Source: Planctomycetota bacterium
Lineage (GTDB): Bacteria > Planctomycetota > Phycisphaerae > Phycisphaerales > SM1A02
Reading direction: 5' to 3'
DNA length: 64,000 bases
Assembly: GCA_022568135.1 (NCBI GenBank)
Contig: JADFFQ010000006.1
Location: 1-64,000, forward strand
The notes under the pieces were generated by a model. That model ran no database searches and had not been told where the DNA came from. It saw nothing but the letters and a program-made list of their open reading frames with translations. Positions 1-6,504 of the stretch are shown one piece after another (the first letter of the stretch is position 1; the number at the start of each line of letters is the position of its first letter). The translations under genes and the position numbers were made by a program.

Positions 1-545
<545 letters not shown>

Positions 546-710
546 GATTTCCTTAGACGCGGTAAGGAAGAGCGGTCAGCGGTCAGCCGACAGCTTTCAG
601 CTCAGTCCTTCTCCCGGAAGAATATCGATGAATTCTTTTCATCGACTTAACCGCTTCCGGGGTCCGGAGCGATCCGGGCCGCGACTGTCAGCATACCCTC
701 GTCTCTGGAA

Positions 711-740
711 GCCGGACCTGAAGCTCTGCGAAGGTCCGGG
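711..740. repeat. REP-like hairpin, copy 1 (downstream of 16S)
   Basis: CCGGACCT (712-719) pairs perfectly with AGGTCCGG (732-739) across a 12-base loop. A diverged copy lies at 938-967 with the same layout, including the flanking AAGCCGGACCTGA and GTCCGGGT. It is probably a dispersed REP-type palindrome; a role in pre-16S trailer processing is only possible. Confidence 0.6.
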
Positions 741-804
741 TCCCGAGTAGCGGCCCGGCAACGTGCCGCCAAGCGCCTCTGCCCAACTGTTTTCTAATAC
801 ACCC

Positions 805-838
805 AAAGCCCAGGGATTCCTATCCCTGGGTTTTCTTT
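805..838 (+). terminator. Rho-independent terminator after 16S rRNA
   Basis: A 9-bp perfect stem CCCAGGGAT (809-817) / ATCCCTGGG (822-830) with loop TCCT is followed by TTTTCTTT (831-838). The upstream AAAG can extend the stem into the T tract. It lies 270 bases after the 16S end with no gene between, so it most likely ends the 16S transcript. This supports a 16S unit without linked 23S/5S. The rest of 541-1074 shows no credible gene. Confidence 0.85.
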
Positions 839-937
839 GTGCGCTCAAAGAACAAGACTCACCACCGAGACACAGAGAACACAGAGGTGAAGAGAGTTAG
901 TGATTCGTCATTGGTTATTGGTGATCCGTTGCCGCAA

Positions 938-967
938 GCCGGACCTGAGGCTTCGCGAACGTCCGGG
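938..967. repeat. REP-like hairpin, copy 2
   Basis: CCGGAC (939-944) pairs with GTCCGG (961-966). The surrounding text matches the copy at 711-740 apart from substitutions in the loop (GAGGCTTCGCGAAC against GAAGCTCTGCGAAG). Two copies 225 bases apart in the 16S trailer region point to a dispersed palindrome family. Confidence 0.55.
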
Positions 968-1074
968 TAAGCAAGGCCTGGATTCGATCGGGACCTCGTG
1001 CTCTTTGATGTGAGGAAGGGGCAAAGGCGGAAACACACAAACCGATGAGGGTTGGAAACGGCTCGGTGGCTTCC

Positions 1075-1734
1075 TCAAACTGACTTCAACAGCCTAACAA
1101 AACGCCTTAGGCCATCAAACTGAGGCCCTCTGCAATTAAGGTACCCGTCTCGAATCGCCAATCCAAGCCCTGTGTTGTACGCATTCCAGTAGGCAATGAA
1201 ACTGCGTAGCTCCACCTTTGCAAGATTCTGACGGCATTGACAGTGTTCCGCATAGCATTCCAACAGTGCCGTTACGCACTCGCCGACGTCAGATGCCCTG
1301 ACCTGCTGCAGAAAGAGGGTTTCCAGACAACCAGTTGGTCTCCCCGGCGGGTTGATCAAATAAGCAGTAAGAACCTTCGCTCCGTCAACTTCCGACAACC
1401 GCAACCTATTGGCAGTTGCTGGCTTGGTCAGACCAGCGTACTCGTACCACTGCTCCAGCTGATTCACTTTGTCCCTACGAGAAGCCTCCGCATCGAACAC
1501 CAAGCCTATCGCCAATATCTTCCGAATTGGAACCTGCTGGGCAAGCCCTCTCAACTCTTGGTCCCATTCATATCCTCCCGCTTCGTCCCGTGTGCCTATT
1601 TTTGGCCTGTGATTCCAATCCCTGGTCAAGCCCTTGAGCACTTCGCACTCATCCCTACCTTCGCAAAGGATGACTTTATCGCCCTCAACAAACTGCATTG
1701 CCTTGCGATCGAAACGCTCAAGCGGATCGATCAT
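1075..1734 (-). CDS. TOPRIM-like (DUF3226-type) protein, likely nuclease partner of the adjacent ATPase
   Basis: This 219-aa protein has the two acidic motifs of a TOPRIM fold: VILCEGRDE near residues 21-29 (catalytic-type Glu25) and GLVFDAEA near 77-84 (Asp81-Ala-Glu83, the DxD-like pair). I recall this arrangement in the DUF3226 family, whose members sit next to SMC/OLD-type ATPases. Its start codon overlaps the stop of the upstream ATPase gene by 4 bases, so the two are translationally coupled. By analogy with OLD nucleases and the AriA/AriB (PARIS) pair, the ATPase would sense and this protein would act as the nuclease or effector. That role is inference. Confidence 0.75.
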   Translation of the reverse strand: MIDPLERFDRKAMQFVEGDKVILCEGRDECEVLKGLTRDWNHRPKIGTRDEAGGYEWDQELRGLAQQVPIRKILAIGLVFDAEASRRDKVNQLEQWYEYAGLTKPATANRLRLSEVDGAKVLTAYLINPPGRPTGCLETLFLQQVRASDVGECVTALLECYAEHCQCRQNLAKVELRSFIAYWNAYNTGLGLAIRDGYLNCRGPQFDGLRRFVRLLKSV

Positions 1735-2789
1735 CGAAGTTCATATCCAAGATCCAGCGATGCGAGCGCATCCTGTCCTCTGAACACTTTTGCGAATGTC
1801 GCATCGTCCTTTTCGCGCCGCAGATGCACTACTGCAAAATCGTCCTCATTGGTCTCTGTTGCTGCATCCACGAGCGCCCTTAAAGCTTCAGCGCTGTGAG
1901 TTGTCATAAAAAGCTGAGTGTTGTTGCGATTCGCCACTTCGAATAGGCGAACAAAAACGTCACGATGACGAGAGTGATGAAAACCGTTCTCGACCTCGTC
2001 GATTCCGACGAAACCACCTCGCGCATAGGTAACGTTGATTATGAACCTGAAAAGTTGGTTGATCCCGCCGCCAAGCAGACCGAGCGGCGCGATCTCACCA
2101 TCTCGCTCGACTACAAAGTAGTTGCCCATGCTCGTTGGAAGGAACTGAACGTCCGTTATTCGCTCATCAAAAAGTTGCAATGCCTCCACGATTGAGCCCC
2201 GATGTCCGTCGAGAACCAATTGTCCGAATCGCTGATGCTCTTCAGCCCCAGCGGCACGATCCGTCGGGTGCATTAAGAAGGAGTAGGGTTCCTCGACCGT
2301 TCCTCCTTCGGCGCGAAGAGATGCTACGTTCGGCGGCTTGAACTCCCAGGTCAATCGGCTAATTCGCTTGCAGTGCTTGCCTTCGTATGCCCGACAAATC
2401 AGCTCAGGCGGTCGGCTTTCTATGTCTGTGGACGAACTGCTCTCTTCTTTACCGACAAGGATCGACCCTGTCTTAGCTCGCTCAAGCTCTACACGGCATG
2501 TCTTACCGTCGTCTAACTTTGCGATAATGGACGCTGTTCCGGTATCGGAAAAGCCATAGAACAGGCCACTGTAGTTTGGTCCTTTCGCCGTAACGACGTC
2601 AAACCCGCGATGACCCTGCAAATTGGCGACCCAAATGGGGTTTTCACGACCACAAATGGCGAGCGCCGCTTCTAGTGCCGTTGTTTTCCCGGCACCGTTC
2701 TCTCCTGTGAATACCGTGATCGGAGCGAGGTCGCTGATCTTTAGACTGCGGATGCCTCTGAAGCCCTTGATTTGAAGTGTCTTTAGCAT
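1731..2789 (-). CDS. AAA/OLD-type (ABC-like) ATPase, first gene of a two-gene defence-like pair
   Basis: This 352-aa protein opens with the RecF/OLD-style N-terminus (LKTLQIKGFRGIRSLKI). It has Walker A GENGAGKTT at residues 29-37, a Walker B-like GIDEVENGFH near 265 and a C-terminal TTHSAEALRAL switch region near 295. It has no C-terminal TOPRIM domain; that function lies in the next gene, which overlaps by 4 bases. This split layout is typical of AAA15-type anti-phage systems, but no such function is proven here. Base composition is visibly less GC-rich than the neighbours, suggesting acquisition. A methyltransferase fragment lies just upstream on the same strand. Confidence 0.85.
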   Translation of the reverse strand: MLKTLQIKGFRGIRSLKISDLAPITVFTGENGAGKTTALEAALAICGRENPIWVANLQGHRGFDVVTAKGPNYSGLFYGFSDTGTASIIAKLDDGKTCRVELERAKTGSILVGKEESSSSTDIESRPPELICRAYEGKHCKRISRLTWEFKPPNVASLRAEGGTVEEPYSFLMHPTDRAAGAEEHQRFGQLVLDGHRGSIVEALQLFDERITDVQFLPTSMGNYFVVERDGEIAPLGLLGGGINQLFRFIINVTYARGGFVGIDEVENGFHHSRHRDVFVRLFEVANRNNTQLFMTTHSAEALRALVDAATETNEDDFAVVHLRREKDDATFAKVFRGQDALASLDLGYELR

Positions 2790-2816
2790 GGAACTATAAG
2801 AGTAGCGGCTGAATGT

Positions 2817-2957
2817 CTACCTCGCGACCCGTAACACAATCTTCATGATGTGGATAGTAATGACTTTGTACCTGAAAATCTGTAAATCGCTAAGCTCTAG
2901 AGTCAGGCCGCCGCAGCCGGCAAAGAGATCAATCGCAGTGGGTCGCCAATTCGGCAT
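2817..2957 (-). pseudogene. Truncated N-terminus of a DNA (cytosine-5) methyltransferase
   Basis: Reading the minus strand from the ATG at 2957 gives about 20 residues that match motif I of C5 DNA methyltransferases (PTAIDLFAGCGGLTLEL). The reading then runs into unrelated sequence and stops at 2817. The S-adenosylmethionine-binding FAGCGG core is intact, but every later motif, including PC and ENV, is missing. The break is near 2885-2900. It lies directly upstream of and co-directional with the ATPase/TOPRIM pair, so a deletion probably fused the start of a modification gene to that pair's upstream region. This marks the spot as a decayed restriction/defence island. Confidence 0.75.
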
Positions 2958-3106
2958 CTGTGCCCCCAATATGCGTCGGTAGCCAGTCTAGCGAGAATCA
3001 GGCCTCGCACCCATCCGCTCAGTATATCAGAGCGACGCTTCCGGCCAAACCACGGGCCACCGCAGGATGCCCCGTTCGTCGCAGAAGTGTATCAGGCGAC
3101 GGAGAA

Positions 3107-3183
3107 GGGCGCGGGAGTCTTGTTCGGGGTGCACGCGCCGCGAAGCCCGGGACGGCTTCGGCCTCGATGACGACGAGAACCAG
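3107..3183 (+). repeat. 77-bp direct repeat, copy 1 (upstream of membrane gene)
   Basis: This stretch aligns without gaps to 4282-4358. Shared blocks include CGGGAGTCT, TTCGGGGTGCA, GCGAAGCCCG and GCGGCCTCGATGA/TGACGAGAA. The two copies flank the membrane protein gene at 3247-4203. It lies in the otherwise empty 2958-3246 interval. Its origin is unknown; it could be a mobile-element footprint or a duplicated regulatory segment. Confidence 0.6.
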
Positions 3184-3246
3184 TAGCCCGCGGCGCCCCC
3201 GCCGGCACCGCCAGAGTCCATTCAACCGCTCAACGCGATCGGGTCG

Positions 3247-4203
3247 ATGATACGCAGGAGTCCAGCCCCCGAGTGGAGTCCGGCCGTGGCCCTTTCCGTC
3301 ACAAATCCCATCGGCGCCGCGCTCGATCGAACGAAGCGCATCCTCTTCAAGCCGTTCGACATCGGGAAGTGGTTCGTCCTCGGCTTCTGCGCCTTCCTTG
3401 CCTATCTCGGACAGGGAGCCGGCGGCGGCGCGCCCCCCGGTGGCGGCGGCGGCGGCGGTGGACCCTCCGGCGCCGAGGTCGTCGATTGGATCAAGGCCAA
3501 TCTGGGGGTCGTCATCGCCGTCGTGCTGATCGTCCTGATCGTCATGCTCATGATCGGTCTCCTCATCCTCTGGGTGCGGAGTCGCGGCAAGTTCATGTTC
3601 CTCGATGGCGTCGTCCACAATCGCGGCGCGGTGGTCGCGCCGTGGAAGGCGTTTCGGCTTCACGGCAACAGCCTGTTCCGCTTCGCGTTTGCGATCACTT
3701 TCGGCATGTTGGTGATCGTGATGCTCATCGTGGCGCTCGGCGTCATGCTGGCATGGCCCGACATCCAGTCGCGCGAGTTCGGAAGCGCATCGGTCACGGC
3801 CATCGTGATCGGGGCACCGCTCCTCTTGGGCGCGATCATCCTCTACAGCATCATTGCAGTCCTTCTCGAGGACTTCGTCGTTCCGACGATGTACCTGCAC
3901 AACGCCCACGTCATGCCCGCCTGGCGGATCGTGCGGGCCGAGGTCCTCGCCGGTAACCTCGGCACGATCATCCTCTATTTCCTCATGAAGATCGTGCTGG
4001 CGATCGCCATCGGCGTCATCGGGTTCATCGCGACCTGCCTGACGTGCTGTCTCGCCGCGATCCCGTATCTCGGCACGGTGATTCTCCTTCCCCTCTACGT
4101 CTTTACACGTTGCTACCCGGTGTGCTTCCTGGAGCAGTTGGGCCCGAGCTGGAAGTTCTTCCCGCCCGACCCGCCGGAGCCCGAGGCTCTGCAAGCCGTT
4201 TGA
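3247..4203 (+). CDS. Conserved multi-pass membrane protein, function unknown
   Basis: The product is 318 aa with a conserved-looking N-terminus (TNPIGAALDRTKRILFKPFDIGKWF), then a low-complexity Gly/Pro linker near residues 58-77 and about five hydrophobic helices (near 85-110, 140-170, 185-215, 240-265 and 270-295). I recall similar DUF-type membrane proteins in planctomycetes but know no function. The ATG at 3247 has little Shine-Dalgarno. A GTG at 3286 (residue 14) has GGAG 8 bases upstream and may be the real start. The gene stands alone, flanked by a 77-bp direct repeat. Confidence 0.75.
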   Translation: MIRRSPAPEWSPAVALSVTNPIGAALDRTKRILFKPFDIGKWFVLGFCAFLAYLGQGAGGGAPPGGGGGGGGPSGAEVVDWIKANLGVVIAVVLIVLIVMLMIGLLILWVRSRGKFMFLDGVVHNRGAVVAPWKAFRLHGNSLFRFAFAITFGMLVIVMLIVALGVMLAWPDIQSREFGSASVTAIVIGAPLLLGAIILYSIIAVLLEDFVVPTMYLHNAHVMPAWRIVRAEVLAGNLGTIILYFLMKIVLAIAIGVIGFIATCLTCCLAAIPYLGTVILLPLYVFTRCYPVCFLEQLGPSWKFFPPDPPEPEALQAV

Positions 4204-4281
4204 AATCTGCTCAACCGATGGCCTAACCGTCACCTAGAAGCCCTCTCCGGACCCCCGAAAGTGAGGGCGGGGAAAAGAAAC

Positions 4282-4358
4282 GGGGACGGGAGTCTGTTTC
4301 GGGGTGCATGCGGCGCGAAGCCCGCGGCGCCTGCGGCCTCGATGATGACGAGAAGCAG
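4282..4358 (+). repeat. 77-bp direct repeat, copy 2 (downstream of membrane gene)
   Basis: Partner of 3107-3183; see that entry for shared blocks. It lies between the membrane gene and the RAYT gene at 4431. The intervals 4204-4281 and 4359-4394 show nothing else. Confidence 0.6.
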
Positions 4359-4394
4359 AATGTGCCGTGGTCCGGGAAGAAAACAGGAGACGCG

Positions 4395-4416
4395 TAGCGC
4401 GAAGCCGCAAGCGGCT
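4395..4416. repeat. REP-like palindrome upstream of the first RAYT gene
   Basis: AGCCGC (4403-4408) and GCGGCT (4411-4416) form a tight stem around AA, preceded by GCGCGA. The same unit recurs in opposite orientation inside the RAYT gene (4817-4837), as an inverted pair after it (5116-5162) and at 5904-5923. This is the pattern expected of REP sequences associated with a cognate RAYT. Confidence 0.7.
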
Positions 4417-4430
4417 GGTAGGATGGGATC

Positions 4431-5078
4431 GTGGCGCGGCCGATTGTTATTGCGCATCATCTGATTTTTACTGCGTATGGGTGGTGGCTGCCGAACGATC
4501 CGCGCGGGAGCAACTCCAAGACGATTCGTAATGATGTCATCGCTGAGTTGGGGGAGGTGCATCATGGGCGCAAACGCGTTCAGCCGGCGTCGGCGGATAT
4601 TCGGGAGTTCTATCGCGAAGCCGGCAAGCGGCTAAGACATGAGTTGTTGACCTTTTCGGAACGTGACGTATCAGCGATCGCGGCGGCCTTCGAGGAGGCG
4701 ATCCGATCGCATCGTTACACATGTTGGGCGTGCGCGATCATGCCCGATCACGTTCATTTGTTGATCCGCAAACACAAGCACCTTGCTGAGGAAATGATCG
4801 CCAACTTTCAGGATCAAAGCCGCTTGCGGCTTCGCGCTGAGGCTCTGCGATCAACCGATCATCCCGTCTGGGGCGGCCTCGGTTGGAAAGTCTTTCTCGA
4901 TCATCCGGACGAAGTGCAACGGATCGTGCGTTACATCCAAGCGAATCCGCTGAAGACCGGTCGCCCGCAGCAGGCGTGGGGCTTCGTGAAGTCCTATGAC
5001 GGTTGGCCGTTGCATGAAGGTCATTCACCCAAGTCCCCGTACGTGAAAGCGCTTCGCGCATCCGAGCGATACCCATGA
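4431..5078 (+). CDS. REP-associated tyrosine transposase (RAYT, Y1/IS200-like HUH family)
   Basis: The product is 215 aa. It has the HUH metal-binding motif in MPDHVHLLI near residues 104-112 and a candidate catalytic Tyr in RIVRYIQANPLK near 160-170, so both catalytic elements look intact. The N-terminus (HHLIFTAYGWWLPNDPRG) is typical of the long RAYT clade. RAYTs cut and join single-stranded REP hairpins and are usually single-copy, domesticated genes. GTG is the start, with AGGATGGGATC just upstream. It is bracketed by matching palindromes at 4395-4416 and 5116-5162 and contains one inside its own coding sequence at 4817-4837. Confidence 0.9.
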   Translation: MARPIVIAHHLIFTAYGWWLPNDPRGSNSKTIRNDVIAELGEVHHGRKRVQPASADIREFYREAGKRLRHELLTFSERDVSAIAAAFEEAIRSHRYTCWACAIMPDHVHLLIRKHKHLAEEMIANFQDQSRLRLRAEALRSTDHPVWGGLGWKVFLDHPDEVQRIVRYIQANPLKTGRPQQAWGFVKSYDGWPLHEGHSPKSPYVKALRASERYP

Positions 5079-5115
5079 ACAGTTGTTCACGGCCGCGGAG
5101 GAGGACGAGTTGTAC

Positions 5116-5162
5116 GCGCGAAGCCGCGAGCGGTCACGTTGCCCCCCGCTTGCGGCTTTTCG
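5116..5162. repeat. Inverted REP pair (BIME-like) downstream of the first RAYT gene
   Basis: GCGCGAAGCCGCGAGCGG (5116-5133) and CCCGCTTGCGGCTTTTCG (5145-5162) are two REP units facing each other. They can form one long hairpin. Both belong to the family at 4395-4416. The location, 38 bases after the RAYT stop, supports a functional link. Confidence 0.7.
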
Positions 5163-5169
5163 ATGTTCT

Positions 5170-6075
5170 TCACCGCTTGTTCGGGCCTGTGCGCAGGGCC
5201 CAGCAGGAGCCGTAGCGCATGCGCAGACAATTGCGACAAAGCAACCGTCGGCCGTCGGTGAACAACAGCCCGTAGCGGATGATGAGTAACGCGCGCTGGG
5301 CCATGAGAGATGGAGAAAGCGGGATGCCCGCGGCGCGGGAGCGCCCGTCGAGCAGATTGATCCAGCCCTCGGCGAGGTCGGCATCGGCGGCCTCCTGGAG
5401 CGTGCACAGCGGCATGAAGAGTTTCATGACTTTGCCGAGGCAGTGTTGTGAGCCCTCACCCCCGACCCCTCTCCCAGGGGGAGAGGGGAGACTGCCCTCA
5501 CCCCCGCCCTCTCCCTTGGAAAGGGAGAGCGAGTTGGGACAGATCAGAAAGTGTTGGGCGAGTCGTTCGTGGAGGCGCCAGCGTTCGACGCGGATGGTTT
5601 GCGACCAGTCCGCCCACAGGCCGAGCATCTTGCCGCCCCAACGAAACGTGGCGCCTTTGTTGGGATTGAATGCCGGGCCGGAGTCGTGGATGCGGACATG
5701 TTTGCGCTGGGAGCCCTCACCCCCGACCCCTCTCCCAAGGGGAGAGGGGAGATGGTGGCGCATCACGTTGGATTTCGACGTGCGCAGGTCGCCACGGAGG
5801 CGGCGCGGGAGTCGGCCGGTGTGAAGGCGATAGAGAAAGTGTGCAGAGATCTGCAACGTGCCGCTTGCCTGTTTGAATGCAGCTGAAACTGGGACCATCC
5901 GCCGGCCGCTTGCGGCTTCGCGCGGCGGCGCGGTGAACCGCACGTGCGGCCACACTTCGGACGCCCGCAGCTCCAGGCACGCCGACCGATCGACGCGGCC
6001 GATGAGATTCACCCATGACGGACGTTGATTGAGCGTGCCCAGCGGTGGTGCGTGTGGGAACTCGGCCATCTCCAT
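5170..6075 (-). CDS. Hypothetical zinc-knuckle protein interrupted in frame by palindromic repeats
   Basis: The 301-aa reading frame is open, but three segments read as the widespread Gly-rich translation of a palindromic repeat (PSPLGRGVGGEGSQ-like) at residues about 109-122 and 182-210. The remaining sequence looks like a real protein and ends with GRRLLCRNCLRMRYG, a CxxC half-knuckle. The other half seems split: ICP at residues 178-180 and C-GKV at 212-216 would join as CPxCGKV if the 30-residue insertion were removed. All insertions keep the frame, so a protein may still be made. Function unknown; zinc binding is inference and may be lost. Confidence 0.6.
   Translation of the reverse strand: MEMAEFPHAPPLGTLNQRPSWVNLIGRVDRSACLELRASEVWPHVRFTAPPREAASGRRMVPVSAAFKQASGTLQISAHFLYRLHTGRLPRRLRGDLRTSKSNVMRHHLPSPLGRGVGGEGSQRKHVRIHDSGPAFNPNKGATFRWGGKMLGLWADWSQTIRVERWRLHERLAQHFLICPNSLSLSKGEGGGEGSLPSPPGRGVGGEGSQHCLGKVMKLFMPLCTLQEAADADLAEGWINLLDGRSRAAGIPLSPSLMAQRALLIIRYGLLFTDGRRLLCRNCLRMRYGSCWALRTGPNKR
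5450..5536. repeat. Double palindromic repeat inserted inside the 5170-6075 gene
   Basis: Two adjacent units each begin CCCTCACCCCCG. The first has the hairpin CCCCTCTCCC / GGGAGAGGGG and the second CCCTCTCCCTT / AAGGGAGAG. A third unit lies at 5711-5753. This CTCACCCC...GAGAGGGG family is common in many bacterial genomes as a REP-like element. Here it adds about 30 in-frame codons. Confidence 0.8.
5711..5753. repeat. Single palindromic repeat inserted inside the 5170-6075 gene
   Basis: Starts CCCTCACCCCCG and contains CCCCTCTCCC / GGGGAGAGGGG around AA. It matches the units at 5450-5536 and adds about 14 in-frame codons to the reading frame. Confidence 0.8.
5904..5923. repeat. REP-like palindrome of the first RAYT family
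   Basis: GGCCGCTTGCGGCTTCGCGC matches the units around the RAYT gene at 4431-5078, in the orientation of the internal copy at 4817-4837. It also lies within the coding region of the 5170-6075 gene, near its N-terminus. Confidence 0.65.
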
Positions 6076-6225
6076 ATATGGATGAACGGCCGCGTTTGTG
6101 CGCGCAGAAGCGCCGATCGGGAAAAGCCGCTTGCGAGGACAAGCCGACTCGCGGCGCGTCGATGGTTGTGCGAGGACGTGCTATGATCCTTGACCGTGAG
6201 TGGTCTCGGCGTCGGCGGAAGCGCA

Positions 6226-6498
6226 ATGAAAAAGTCTCGAAGCCTGCCGGCTCGGCCGTTGATCCTTGCCGTGCGGTTCTACCAGGCGACGCTGGGCCTC
6301 TATCTCGGCGGGCATTGCCGGTTTGCGCCTAGCTGCTCGCAATACGCCATCGACGCCTTGCAGACCAAGGGTGCGATGCGCGGCTCATGGCTTGCGATGC
6401 GCCGAATCCTTCGATGTCATCCGCTTGGCGGCGCGGGATACGATCCGGTGCCGGGTGCGGTGGTGAGACCCCCGGCAGAGCCGGGCGCTAAGGGATAA
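6226..6498 (+). CDS. yidD: YidD, membrane protein insertion efficiency factor
   Basis: The 90-aa product carries the YidD family pattern: CRFAPSCSQYAIDAL, then G..RGSWLAMRRILRCHPLGGAGYDPVP. YidD is a small membrane-associated protein that assists YidC/Sec insertion of inner-membrane proteins. In many genomes it sits by rpmH-rnpA-yidC; none of those is here, so it is detached from that cluster. The ATG at 6226 has GGAAG 4-5 bases upstream and gives the usual family length; an in-frame GTG/ATG further up would add a non-conserved leader. Confidence 0.95.
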   Translation: MKKSRSLPARPLILAVRFYQATLGLYLGGHCRFAPSCSQYAIDALQTKGAMRGSWLAMRRILRCHPLGGAGYDPVPGAVVRPPAEPGAKG

Positions 6499-6504
6499 GA
6501 GGAA

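Noticed and set aside
1089-1104. GCCTAACAAAACGCC looked like an attC R'' box
   Set aside because: It lies inside the TOPRIM gene in the wrong orientation, with no matching L'/R' arms; chance match.
3019-4233. Long minus-strand reading frame opposite the membrane gene
   Set aside because: Charged, low-complexity translation antisense to a clear TM protein; a high-GC shadow.
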